DNA of 64,000 nucleotides, from positions 2,170,001 to 2,234,000 of the forward strand of contig OZ023273.1 in the NCBI GenBank assembly GCA_964007475.1, written 5' to 3'. The translations under genes and the position numbers were made by a program. The stretch's first letter is position 1. Each line of letters opens with the position of its first letter. This DNA comes from Hybos culiciformis. Lineage: Eukaryota > Arthropoda > Insecta > Diptera > Hybotidae. Positions 12,884 through 26,124 of the stretch are shown here, piece by piece. The notes beneath the pieces are model-generated. The model saw nothing but the letters and a program-made list of their open reading frames with translations. It did not search any database and was not told the origin of the DNA.

Positions 12884-15459
12884 ATTATTTGAAGAAAACA
12901 TTATTTTAATTTATTTTTATTTTTGATTTTCTTGTTTTTTTTTTTATAAATTAAGTTCACTCACTTGGCCTATCAAAATAATACTGAATTATTGTTTTCC
13001 CTAATATACTATCTTTATAAGGTTTATTTAGTCAAAAAAAAAATTTTGTTTTCAAAAACAATAACATTTTCTCTAAATGATTTGGTATCATTTTAAATGA
13101 AAATAATAATGCACCATAAACCAAAAATAATGATAATAATAATTCAACTGTTACAAATTTTGCTCTTAATCTTTATTATTATAATGAGAGATTTACAAAA
13201 ATTTAAAGAATATTGTAATGAATGCATAAAATAAACTATGTATAATTGTATATATACATTATTAATATACTATGGCTTTGTTTTATTTAATAAAGTTTCG
13301 CTTTTAACAACTTATAAAATGTAAGTTACGGCAGAAAATTTTATGACAAATTAATAATGTAACTGAGTAAAAGAGTTAATACTATGCTTTACTCAGAATC
13401 CGTAAATCTTTATTTTTACAATTATTTTCAAATTTCAATTACTTTATATGCACAATAATAATTTCCTTTAAAAGTATTAACCTTCCTCTAGAATTGCAAT
13501 TTTATATCCTTGAAAAAACTAAAGAAATAAAACTAGTATATTATGTAAATTAATTTATATTTTTCTAATAATAAATAAATGTTGAGTAAGGCGTCATATA
13601 ACTGATTTAGAAATTTTTCTATTTATATATCAATTTCAATCTTAAACATACTTCTTTTTCAATTTTTTTGTATTTTATATGAAAACAATTACATCACTTT
13701 TAGTATAATATAAGAAGGTGTATTTTTGTATATTATGTTAGTTAAAAAAATAGTCAGTGATTTAAGATAAATTTAGCATCAATTGAAAAATGTAAACCAA
13801 CCATTAGTTTTTTTCTATGGATATGGTCATCATACAATATTTGATTACTTATATTAAAAATTTTAAGTTGTTATTTTTTTTTTTTTAATTTATTCTATAT
13901 ATTTTTCATATTTTCACCAATTTTTATTACAATTCATTAAGTTTGTTTTTATTGCTTTTACTTTTATTTTCATCTAAAATGTTGGTTATTCTACATATTA
14001 TATTTACTATTATGTATAATTATATCTTAATAAACCGTAAACTAATAAATTATATTTTTTGGAAAATAATAAAACCTATAACGAGCATAAACGGTCGGTC
14101 TATCGAAAACATTTAATTCGATTTAAGTTTGATCCAAAGCAATTAGTCCAGTGCGGTTCCAGAATAATTATGATAGAATAATAAAGTTAATATTTTTACC
14201 AATCAATATTGAATCAAATATCATCGAGTATCTTTGACTGAATTCAAAATTTTTACCAACCAATAATATTGATTCATTGAATTGAATTAAAATTCGAATT
14301 GAACCTTTAGTCTTATATGAAAAAAAAAATTATAATATTTGCCAAAGAAGAAGTTCAATACGTAGAGGTTGAGCACTAAGTAATCCCGACAATATATATA
14401 CTTACTAATAATATAATTGGTATAATATATATTGCAATATTAAAATATCAAAGTGAATACCATTCTATATAGAAAAATAACATTTTGAGTTATAACATAT
14501 ATTGCCAATAGTACCCAACAAATTTTTTGAATCAAATTACTTTTTGCTACATTAAGACAATTATTTTTTGATTAGATAGAATAGAGTTTTGGATTCCAAC
14601 ATAACTATTTTCTATAATTTATTTTAGACCAATTGTATCAATTTTAATTGAAGCAATTGAGTTCGAAACCTTTTTTTTTGGGAAAATTTGGTAGAATACC
14701 ATTTTTTGCTAATAAAATAATTTCTTATATACTTCTTCTCATAAACTCATTTCGATTTTCTTTTTCATTTATTTTAATTTGATCTATTAGCAGAATAAAA
14801 TCTTTATGGATCTTAAATTTAATATTAATTTCAATATATAATCTAATAGTAATAAAATAATTATAAACACTAATTATAAACTAATTAAGAAAATTTTCAA
14901 TATTTTTTCTCAGTCTTTCTTCTGATAATTGACTAAAAATCAGATTTGGTTCATAAAAAAGAATTAATAGTATTATGGATATAAAATCAAAATACATATT
15001 TGAAATTAATTCTAAGAAAATTTGATTTTAAGGTATTTTGTTGCTGAATTATTTTATCAGGAGTATAAATTTTAATTTAACCAAGTAATTGTACAACAAT
15101 CAATTGATCTGTAATCAAAGGATTTTGGTATTTTAAAAGTGTGCGTTTACTTATTAAATCTTCCTCTTCTGCAAAAAGTCAGTTTAATGTGTTAAAATCA
15201 AATATTTATTAAACACTGTTCCAGCTATTACACAGTAATGGTAAAAACATATGCACACAAGCATTAATTAATGTCGTACGCAAAAAGACAAATAATTCTT
15301 TATTTTTCAACCCCACAAAACAACTTCTTTTGCCGCATTGAAATTCATTTGAAATTATTGAACTCATCCCAGAAGTTTAACTTCGATTGGCCAATTCGAC
15401 TGGCAATCACAATTTTTTTTATGAAAATTGGAGTTAGAATCCACTATTAATCTGTTATA
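12884..15459. other. Intergenic, A+T-rich, no gene seen
   Basis: Upstream region of the minus-strand Osiris-like gene. No stop-free exon-like stretch with family motifs on either strand. Near 14080-14350 there are repeated AATATTGA/GATTCA-type words but no clear repeat structure. Confidence 0.45.
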
Positions 15460-16034
15460 CCTTGTTTACACCAAGGGATTAAAAGCGGATTAGAACAAAT
15501 CCTAGGATCTTTCTCTGATTGAAACTCGCATTTTCATATAAAAAATTTTCTCGGATTGGAAGTTGGATTGGCCAATCCGAGAATAATTTCAGGGATGAAT
15601 TGAAATAAATTGGAATAAAACATAGCATAATTTACTAATTTTCATTGTGGCACAATAAACGAAGTTGTGTTTGTATGGAAATTTGTGGCAAGTGACAATT
15701 TAATTTTTGACAATTGTAATAAAAAATAGTTTATTGACAAAAAAAAAATCAAAAACATTTTAAAATTTTGGAAAAAAAATATTTTTTTTTTTTTAATTAA
15801 TTTTTAACTGAATTTGAGTAGAAAAGAAAACTTTATTTTTTTTTATTATTTATTTCAGAATTTTAGGTAGGTATTTCATCATTAATTTCATCAATTTTTT
15901 ATTTGTAAATTTTTTATACAAATTTAATTTTTTTTAATGTCAAATAAGTCCAACTTTTTTTGGTGTGAACGTACGTTTTGAATCATAGGATTAAAGTAGG
16001 ATTAAAGTATGATTCCATTTTGGTGTAAACAAGG
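15460..16034. mobile_element. 575-bp non-autonomous DNA transposon (MITE-like)
   Basis: Ends are a near-perfect terminal inverted repeat: CCTTGTTTACACCA at 15460-15473 and TGGTGTAAACAAGG at 16021-16034, each bordered by TA, consistent with a TA target duplication. Inside are a perfect 10-bp stem CTCGGATTGG / CCAATCCGAG (15550-15559 and 15572-15581) and direct repeats of AGGATTAAAGTA near the right end. No transposase frame. The TA duplication would fit Tc1/mariner-type mobilisation, but superfamily is not certain. Confidence 0.75.
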
Positions 16035-17655
16035 TATTAGTGTAAACGGCGTTTTATACTATTCGAAACCTAAACCATATATTTTATGGCAATTTATAAA
16101 CCAAAAAAGGATGTCAACATAAATTTATGAAGCTTTTTAAGAGTATATAAAATCCAAGTTAATTACACAAATATGTATCTACATAATTTTATGTAATAGC
16201 ATGTAAAATCAATAATATTTGGTTGAAGACATAAATTAGCTTTCTAGGTTTCATTAATATCTTCAAATAAAAAATAAAATTAAGCTTTTCCTTAGTATAT
16301 TGAAAATTTATAATTAATTTCACACAAACACGAGACACCAAATAAAATTAATTAGTTAAAAAACACAAATAATTTAACTACAAGTGATCAAACTTTGTTA
16401 ATTACTTAAACAGCATCATCTTAGTTATTAAACAATATAACAATTTCATTGAGTGTTTTAATAGCACTCTTTAATAGCGTTAAGAATGATTTAGCAATTT
16501 AAAAAAAATTTAATTTTTTAACTACATTATGATTTAACTACTATGATTGTTATAATCAATAATAGTAAACATAACATATATTTATAACTTTACAAGTATA
16601 ATTATTATTTACACGATTTTATTTAAAACACAAGTTTTGTTTGTTAGATTGTCATCGTATATATTGTAACTGATACGTGACTCACTTCAACGAGCCAATT
16701 TTGCTCAAATTTTTTAAGAGATACTCTCTTCCAGACCGTCGGTAAATTTAAAAAAATATCTACATTACCGACAATTTAAAATTAGCGAAATTTGAAACTT
16801 TTTAGTACATATTTCAATAATATAACCATACAACAGAAACATTTTTTTTTTTTTTTGTATGATTTCATAAAACGAATTTCCTTCTTTCAACTTTTATTTT
16901 TGCGAAAATTATATTCGATGTCAGCAGTCCTAACCTAACCTAAGTTTTTCATAAATTTTTAGCTCAACAGATTTATTTATTATTAATAATTTATATTCAC
17001 GACTGTTAATAAAAATAATAAATTAAAATCAATGAAAAAGAAAACAAAAAATAAAATTTTATAGGTGTTAAATTTTATTTTAAAAAGAATTTAAATATCG
17101 TATTAAACTCTCTAAGCTACATTCAGATATTTATAGAATTGAAGAAAAAAGAGAAAAAGAAATAAATTTTTATGACAAACTGCTTGCATTTTACTAAGTT
17201 TTTGTTTTAAGTGAAGATGAAACAATAAATTGATTTATTTCTCAGACTTTTAGAAAAGTAGTAATATACATTATAACCATGCACCTAATATATGCAAGTA
17301 ATTATAAAATAATTCTTCTACGTATTGATGCAAAGCTTTTATAATACGGGAATAAAATCACATAGCATACATTTAAATACAATAATACATATAATATTAA
17401 ACTTGTATATTACATTTCAAATTGGCTAATACCATATTTTCAATGTCAATGAATATATTTTTTTATAGGTCTGAAAACTGGCTTGATCGTTGTCCCTGAA
17501 GATTACGAAACATCGTATTTTAGCGCATGTAAATAAATTGAAAATAGGCTAATTCATTCTATGTTGTGATGACGCGTTGGAAATTGTAATTTGTAATTTT
17601 GTGGTTGACCAATGTAATAAAATGAGTTTAATATGCATAATTTTTTATTTTTTAA

Positions 17656-17953
17656 TACAGTCCGTTTCATATTAGCACACTCCGAAAATGTTTTATTATT
17701 AAATTTAATTTAATTCATTTTCTTGAAATAAAATCGAAAACTCTGGTATCTTAAATTTTGATCAAAATCGGCAGTATAACATTTCATTCAATTCGTTCTA
17801 TTTTGTTTTCTTATTTCAATTTTCTTAAATTCTTGAAATATGTAGTTTTAAATATTAAAATGTGACATTTCCTCAGTGTAAAATTTAAAATAATACTTCC
17901 TAGTAATGATAGTTTTTGGAGTGTGATGCTATTAATATGAAATGAACTTTATA
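17656..17953. mobile_element. About 300-bp MITE with imperfect terminal inverted repeats
   Basis: The left end reads TACAGTCCGTTTCATATTAG then CACACTCC. The reverse complement of the right end reads TAAAGTTCATTTCATATTAA, a few extra bases, then CACACTCC. The arms are about 30 bp and imperfect because of a small indel. The TACAGT start and flanking TA resemble Tc1/mariner termini. No coding capacity. Confidence 0.6.
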
Positions 17954-18352
17954 CAAATATCTTTCACAATTTTTGTGTTGCTTATTTTTTTTACCAAATC
18001 TTATTGAATTTAGATTTTGAAATAACAAGGATAAAAACACACTTTATATGTACATTTTAAACGATCTAAGCTAATTTTACATCGTGTTCACATATCAGAA
18101 AAATAAAGTTTCTCAATATAAAATACATAATGTCAATTTTTATGTTCAATTGAAAAATTACAAAAAAAAAATGACTTACGACCCTTGTGTTGAACACAGA
18201 AATGAAAGAATTTTTTTTTTAAACCGCAAAAGAGACTAAATAATGTAATAATTTTTATTTGGCTCACTGTGTTTATTTAAATCAGGAATTCCATTTATTT
18301 TTATGAACTTTAAACCAGAAAATAAATAAAATATGTTCATTTTATCACCACT

Positions 18353-18361
18353 ATATAAATA
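18353..18361 (+). promoter_or_regulatory. Possible TATA box upstream of the yellow-family gene
   Basis: ACTATATAAATACAT lies about 210 bases upstream of the ATG at 18570. It would give a leader of about 180 bases. Motif and position only. Confidence 0.3.
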
Positions 18362-18569
18362 CATACGTAATATAATATTTGTACATTATATGAACAAACT
18401 TCTAAAAAAAAAAAAAATCTTTAATCTTTTCAATATTTTTAGTTAAATTGTATACAAAAAAATATATTTAGCTTTAGACAGTATTTAGGTGTGAATCGGT
18501 TAAGTTTAATATTAATTTCAATTTCAATTTTTATTATTATTTTTTATACAAGAAAATAAATAAAAGAGA

Positions 18570-21534
18570 ATGAATTTCTTAATAATAACATTAACGATAT
18601 TTATGTGTTCAATAAATGTTGATGAAACACTAGCTCATGACAACAATTTGATAGAAGTTTTCAAATGGAAGCAAATTGAGTATACGCCCCAAGATGAAAT
18701 TATTTCCGCAAAAGGGAGGCATCATAAACACAGTAAGTTAGAAATTAATAACAATAAGAAATTAATTAAAAAAAAGTATGTATTTTTGCATAATTTGATT
18801 TTATTCTAATTCTAAATGATACACTGTAGATTTTTTACGTAGAGTTTGCCTGTCTAGTAAGAGAGTCGTAATAGAGTATAGGCTAAGTAAATCTATCTAT
18901 CACTATATTCAACTATCTGTTTATTGATTTTTTTCGCTATCAATTGAATTTTTGTCAACTTAAAATATTTTAAATAGCTTTATGTATTTGTTTTAAAATG
19001 AATCAAATAAAAATTCAAAAATAAAATTAATTCCGCATTTTATAATGATTTAATAAATTATAGAATGAAAGTTGTTATCAAAATTATGAGTAGTGTATTA
19101 ATTCTATGCTACTTAAAATTATCAAAATATATTTTTAATCTGTTTATTAATAATATAAGACCCGTGGAAATTAAAATATCTATAAGTACTTAAGTTTTAA
19201 GAGTTGTGTTCTTTAAATTTGGAAAAACCCAAAAAAGTACAATTTTATAAAACTGATGCAATAAAATTCTTAAAAATTTATGTAAAGTGCCATTTCCGAT
19301 AGGATACAAAACAATTTTATTAAGCAAAGATTTCAGTAAGCCCAACAATATAGTATAGTAAGCAAAGAGTTTAATTGTATGGTTATACTATATACATATA
19401 TAGAATAATATGTAAAACTTCTTACTACATACTAATTGCTACATTTCAACTCAAGGGGATAAACTATTTTGTTTGTGTCACATATACTTGAAATCTGAAA
19501 GAGAATTTTATGATACCATTTCAATAGCTTCACCAAGATAATTAGAAACTCTTCTTTTGAAATGTATAACTGCAACTACAGGAATGCTTACTAATTATTC
19601 TAGTTTCAATTTCCCAGTATGAAAAACAAAAGAATGTAATATATAATTATTAATAATGAATAAATATTTTCTTTTAGGCTCTGATTTTATGTTTCCTGGT
19701 CCAACAAATGCACATCATGAGCAAGAAAAAGGCACAGGTGACACCACTTACAACTATACTGCAGCTAATAATATACCAATGGGAGTCAGTCATTACAAAG
19801 GAAGGCTTTTTATTACGGCACCCAGAAGACGAACTGGAGTTGTTGCAACAGTCAATGTTATTGATTTGAACCAAATTGGTGCTTCAGAGAAAAGCCCCAG
19901 GCTAACTCCTTATCCTAATTATGAAGTTAATAAACAGGAGGTAATATTAAAATTTTCTTACTTTTCGCTGCAGACAAGATGTAAATTTTTTTTTTGCATT
20001 TTGTAGTCAAACCAGCAACCAAATGATAGAAAAATTATTTCAGTTTATAGAACTCGAGTTGATGATTGTAATAGACTTTGGTTTATTGACACTGGAATAT
20101 TGGAGTACTCCGGTAAGCAATTTAAAAAGATTTATCATTATTTATAGATTTTTAAATGTATAAATTTTATTTAAGGAAATAACATACAGGTTCAACCACC
20201 GTCAATTTGGGTCATTGACTTAGAAACCGATAAAATTATAAAAAGATTTTCAATTCCAACAACAATTGTTACAGATGGTAGAGGTATGGCTAGTATTACT
20301 GTCGATGTTGATAAGAATTCATGCAACTCAGCGTATGCCTATATTCCTGATTTACAATTTAAAGGTCTTTATGTCTACAGGTAACATATACTGTTTAATT
20401 TATCAACCAATTTAATTTATAAAGCAGTACAAAAAAATTTCATAAATACAATAATAACATTACAATAATATTGTCAACAGATTCAGCGATGACCGCATAT
20501 GGGCTTTTCATCACAACTATTTCAGTTTTGATCCATTAAGAGGTGATTTGTCTATTGGCAATCAAAAATTTCAGTGGGATGATGGTATATTTTCGATTAC
20601 TCTTGACAAACCAGACCAGAAGGGCTACCGCAATGCATTTTTTCATGCAATGCCTAGGTAAACGCTGTTTTTTTTATTAAATATGATATATATACAATAG
20701 GTAATATTTTAATTTTTAGTAATGATGAATTTATGGTGTCTACAAAAGTTTTACGAAACGAAAGCAACTCCCAAAGAGGTTGGCAAGGACATGATTTTCA
20801 GGTTTGATTTTGATCTAGATATAGAAAATTTTTTACTTAAATATGGATTTTATATTTGGCTTAAGAAAAATTAATAAAAGGAACTGACGTTGTCGTAGTC
20901 AGTACTGTTCAGTTTATCTATTTCTCAAACTTCGGACAAGCATCTACATATGTCCAGAAACCAACAACCTTCTATACTGCAGTCAATCTAATGGAAGTTT
21001 TTCCAATATTTATATCGATTATAGAATAGTTATCATTAAAACATACCATTATTGTGATATTTAATCAAAACCTGTACTTTATGTGAATTTTATAAATAAA
21101 AGCTTAAATTAATATTTTTAATCTTTCTTTCTAGCATTTAGGTTCCCGTGGCTTAAATAAACAATCAACCATGCATGTTTATGATCCTAAAACCGAAGTT
21201 ATATTTTATGATGAAATTATGCAGAACGGAATCGGTTGCTGGAATACTAAAAAACAATTTTCATCTGAAAACCATGTTGTTTTAGCACAAAATGAAAAAA
21301 CTATGATATATCCATGTGACATAAATGTAAATTTTAATTATCAAAATTGAAACTAGATAAACAACATATTAATAATGTGCTTTTTAGGTTGATGACGAAG
21401 GATATATTTGGTTTATGACAAATGGTTTACCAATATGGATTTATTCCACACTTGATCCAAATGAATATAATTTTAGAGTATGGAAAATAGATTCGAAGAA
21501 AGCAATTCAAAATACTGTTTGTGATTTTAAATGA
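18570..21534 (+). CDS. Yellow/MRJP-family secreted protein (8 exons, 444 aa)
   Basis: Exons 18570-18732, 19678-19940, 20007-20112, 20176-20380, 20481-20657, 20720-20801, 21135-21326 and 21388-21534 all join in frame at GT..AG sites, giving 444 residues, the normal length for the family. Residues 1-22 form a signal peptide. The MRJP/Yellow propeller follows, with recognisable landmarks: FKWKQIEY near the start, [22 protein letters not shown], the [14 protein letters not shown] motif, [58 protein letters not shown] and WDDGIFSIT, and a C-terminal [16 protein letters not shown]. Insect Yellow proteins act extracellularly in cuticle pigmentation and sclerotisation; yellow-f and -f2 have dopachrome conversion activity. 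The PRRR and [16 protein letters not shown] features suggest a yellow-e or yellow-h type rather than canonical yellow, but I cannot settle this without a tree. It sits between Osiris genes. AATAAA follows the stop. Confidence 0.95.
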
Positions 21535-23768
21535 TTGAAATAAAATATTAATAAAACATATAATAAACACACAGATATAAAACTTTTGAATTATAGCAAA
21601 AAAAAAGGTTTTTAAAAATCTAAAAATGTTAAATATTTCCAATACTTTTTGTGACGTTGTTATTGTTCCCTTCCCTCTATGCTATAATATTCTCTTAGAA
21701 AACAATTGAAGGTACCTAATGTTTGTTTAAACATTTCTATATTATATTTACTTTCTCCTTTTATGATTGACGAGAAATAAATAAGCTCTGAAGTTTACAA
21801 CAAGCTTATCTTATTAGGTAAAAACTTTAATAATAAAAAAGAATAACTTTTTTTTTGTCCTTTCGTAACTAATTTTGTTGACGTTAAAAGATAACTAAGA
21901 TAATAAATAATTTCAAATTTTAGAACAAAGCTTGTATTTTTTTAATCTTTTTTGTTTGTTGCACACACTTCTTCAAACTTCTCTTATATATATATTATAA
22001 TTTATAACATCAATGATCGATTCAACGATTGAAATTGCAATTTGAAAAAGTGTCGGTAATAGAAGTAAGAATATAATATAATTTAATGTAAATACATATA
22101 TCTTATTATATTACTATATTTTGAATTTATTTATATTGGTAAACTTTTAAATATGATGATTTATTTAAATTGCATACTCTACGGCTCTCGACTTGTGATC
22201 TAATCATATAAAAAGCCTAATTTTATATTTTTATGATTCCAAAATATAATTATAATAATAATTTGTTTATGAAATCATTTAAATTTTTTTTCCCTGATAA
22301 AATTTCTTGTGCCAAAAATTAACTTTTTCAGGGGTTTCTTTGGTAACAATTTAAATGAAAGAAAAATTAAATGAATTCATATTAATTAATGTTCACAAAA
22401 AATGTTTCATATATTTTTGCAATAACTAAGCTAAAATAATAATAATAATAATATTCCACCAGTAAATACCTCATTCAGAAAAATAATTTTCATTAAAAAT
22501 AATTACATTTTATGTCTGAACTAAAATGTAAATTTTCTTGATTTCTTTGTAGAATTTATTTATTTCCGAATTCCTAGAAATTTATTTATTTTCTATTATA
22601 TATTTATGCACATTTATAATTATTTATATTTGCCAAAGTTATGAATTCTTCTTTATAAACTCACATAATTAATGTATATATATGGATATGTACATAACAT
22701 ATATATTTTAAAAGTTTTTAATTCCAATAAAAACAATGTTTTTTTTTAGTTAAGTACTAAATGCCGTAGAAACATAATATTGAATGAAATTCAAGTAACT
22801 ATGGATATAGATGTCAGTATCGATTCCGAAAAGATTCTTCTTTCTGCAAATTAATAGTAGAATTGTGTCGAAAGGTCAGATAGTCGGAAAGCGAACAAGA
22901 AAATGTGAACATTATAAGTAAAAAATATGATAAAAATAAAAAATAACACAAATAATAAACGGAAGTATAAGTTAATTGAATGTATTTAAACACAAAAACT
23001 GAACTATCAGTCTCATGAAAGGATATAGAAAAAAGAAAAAATTATAGTATTTTTCGATCAAACATAACATGATAAAATATGTGATAGTATACAAAATATA
23101 AAATTCACTAGTTCCATTCTATTTAAAATTTCATACAAATTTTACTCAAAATACATAAATATAGAACTTATCGTTGAAGTTTTAATTGGATGATTAAATA
23201 AGTATTTTTGGTCATGCCCGTATCAACTTCAGAATATGGTTTCTCTTTTTTATAATACAGTGCTGTAACTATATGTTTAAAACTCTTAACATATTCGTAC
23301 CTGTATAAAAAAAACCCTATAATTATATAACTAAGAAGTATTTGGTACTATATAAAAAGGTCCGCTCATTTAGACGATAAATCAACTAATAATGATTTTG
23401 TTTAGTTAATACGGTCGAACAAATCAGTCTTTTCCTTCATGTATACCTTTTTGCCTTCTATAAAATTTATTACGATATTTTCATCACCAGTTCACTACAC
23501 GGAGAGAAAAGATTGCTAAAATCATGTAAAATCTGAATAAATCATGGAAAAAAAGGACTTGTTTTTGACCCGTTCGCCTTTTTTCTGGAATCTTGTATTT
23601 GTTTTACATAATTTTTAGAACTTTTTCATACACATAACAATCAACTTTACTTCATGAAAGAAATATTGTTTGCGTGAATGAAGAAATAATAAGACATTGC
23701 AATGTGCGAGTTTTTTGATAATTCGTGTAAAAGAAACACGAATCAAGAAACGCATGATACATTTTTGA
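21535..23768. other. Intergenic, A+T-rich, no gene seen
   Basis: Begins with AATAAA motifs just after the yellow-family stop (likely poly-A signal near 21540-21556), then low-complexity DNA. A frame on the minus strand near 21427-21642 is antisense to the last yellow exon and is not a gene. Confidence 0.45.
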
Positions 23769-24169
23769 TTTCAATAGCTCAGCCTATAGGTAGAGATGCC
23801 GGTTTGCAATGCTGAGGACCCAGGTTCGAATCTTGAAGAGGACAATTATGCGAAAAAAAATTTTTTTTATATTTATTATTTTTTTTTATTTTATTTTATT
23901 TTTTTTTTATTTTTTATTTATTTTTTTTATTTTTTTTTAATTTTTTTTTTTTTTTTTAATTTTATTTTTATTTTTTTTTATTTTAATTTTTTTTTATTTA
24001 TTAATTTTTTTTATTTATAATTTTTTATTTATTTTATTTATATTTATTAAATTTAATTTTATTAAATTTATGTCATTTATTTGATTTTTCTTATGCCCTC
24101 TTCGGGATTCGAACCTTGTTCTTTTGCATTGCAAACGTTCAACTCTACCACTAGGCTAAGCAATTGAAA
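23769..24169. mobile_element. Inverted pair of tRNA-like sequences flanking a poly-T core
   Basis: A left arm (23769-23843, plus) and a right arm (24095-24169, minus) are related in opposite orientation. Both open with TTTCAAT, then an A-box-like TAGCTCAGCCTATAGGTAGAG (right arm TTAGCCTAGTGGTAGAG), share GTTTGCAATGC, and carry a B box GGTTCGAATC followed by GAAGAGG. The core (about 23860-24060) is almost pure T with scattered A. The arms look like degenerate tRNA genes with A and B boxes, but acceptor and T stems do not pair well, so no functional tRNA is claimed. It may be a foldback element with tRNA-derived ends or two tRNA-derived SINEs inserted head to head. Confidence 0.65.
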
Positions 24170-26124
24170 TTTAGGACGTGTGTAAAATAGAAAATATAAA
24201 TTCTATACTGACTATAATATCTTTCTTAAGATTTAAAAAATTTCATTCAATCAAGAATAATTTATTTAACTTATGGAAAACTGTAACCATATAATATGAA
24301 AAAATTATCATCAAATAAGAAATGTATTCGCAAAGAATCATGTTTTTAATTTTCATGTTTCGTTAAAAAAAAAAATACACAAACGAAGGAAAAAAATTCT
24401 TAAACTGTGTTAGAATCACATTAAGTAAATATTTACTTAAATTAAGAAATATTTACATAAATAGAGAAATAATTACATGATTAATGAAAATAAGCCAATT
24501 ACATCTAGCAAAATAAGTTTACTTGAATCATGGAAAAAGCCATAAATAACAGACGAGAAAAAATTGCAAAATTGAAGCAAGTATTTAAGAAATCAAGTGA
24601 ATTCGCTTTGAATTATGAAAATTTCGTTTTTTTTATAAATTTTAGTGATTATGAAAGTGTATTGCACGATTCTAGAAAATTTTTTCCCTCAGTGTATAAT
24701 ATGAATAAATATCTATATGTGCGTCCAATTGTGTCCAGTGCTCTTCGAATTAATTTTTATTTTGCGAATTACCTAAAAATCACAAAATAATTTTTGTTTT
24801 TTTAATTTCACTTATAGTTTAATTTATAGCTACAACTTAGTTTTTTTATTCTATAATATGAAATGAATTCATGATGTTTGCAACATTCGCTGAATCATAC
24901 CATGTATACCATACAGATTTGACATTCACATATTTATAATGATTATAATGATGATTAGCTAGGTATGTAATATCAAAAAAATAAAATTTGTCAAAAAAAA
25001 GTTTCATTTAAATGTAAATAGTATATAAATAAATATTTTCTCCTTTAAAATTTTTGTTACAAAAATTACAAAAAAATATATATATAAAATAAATACATTT
25101 GAATTGAAATTTAATTGTTATAAATAAATAAATAATTAAATTAATTAATTACAAAGTATTTTTTAATAAATAAATTCTAACAAATTTTATAATCTAGTGC
25201 AATATTATGAATGCTTCTTCTAAAATGTTAGGTCATTAAAAAATGAGTTCAAATAGATCAAAATACAGATATAATTAAACAGGAAATAGGAAAATATAAA
25301 TTCAGATGAAAAAGAAACAAGAATTCAAATAATGTAAGTAAGCTTAAAAAAAAAATTATATTTATAATAATAATGAAACATAATGTTTTCGTTCTTTTAT
25401 AGTTTTCTATTTTTTTAGTTTTTCTCAGTTAATGGTATTGTGTTGTGGTAAAATTTATTATTCACAGAAAAATTTATATGCGTTTACTACATATATCAAT
25501 TTGAAATAAAAGCGAAAAAGTATAATATATTATAAATTTTCTTTTTGTATCTCTTGTTGATTGAATATTATTATAAGAAAGAAAATCAAATGAATAATAT
25601 CCACTATCCAGCTGAAAATAAAAAAAAGTATGAATATAACATAAATAGTTATATTTAGCACAAACAGTAAAGAATGATGTAATTCTAGTTGAAAGAAGAA
25701 AATGCACTGTTTCATATAGTGTTGCATATGTATATAATATAACTTAATCATGAACGAATTTTCTTCTTTTTTTCTTTAGAATTTTCATTAAACATATCCG
25801 AGATTTATAAAGTTTTGAGTTATAATTAATAACAGAAAATTGTTAGCTATGAGAAAAAAGTTCATCATAATGCAAAGATATTATTAATAAAGACAATATT
25901 CATATGAAAATTATACACTAAGGTGGTAAAGTAATATGTAAGGATTTTATGGTAAAAATATAAAAGGGACTTTATGTTTCTTATATGATTTATAAATTTT
26001 CAGTATGAAAATGACATTAACTTCGGTAAAAAAAAATAACAAAAAAATTAGTATAAATTAAAGTAAAGCAGTGACTTAATATTTGCTTAAAATTACTGGC
26101 AAATTTATTTTGGTCCGTTTCGAC
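24170..26124. other. Intergenic, A+T-rich, no gene seen
   Basis: Contains an 86-codon open frame on the plus strand (24530-24790) with no recognisable domain, no signal peptide and no supporting splice context. I treat it as chance. Otherwise simple A/T sequence. Confidence 0.45.

Noticed and set aside
19674..19874. Minus-strand frame over the yellow-family gene
   Set aside because: It is the antisense of exon 2 of the yellow-family gene.
23769..23843. Functional tRNA gene (Ala-like, from GTTTGCAATGC)
   Set aside because: A and B boxes are present but acceptor and T stems do not pair properly, and an inverted relative lies nearby.
23796..24020. Phe/Ile-rich 74-codon frame
   Set aside because: Translation of the poly-T core between tRNA-like arms.
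24530..24790. 86-codon open frame on the plus strand
   Set aside because: No signal peptide, domain or splice context; A/T-rich composition like the background.
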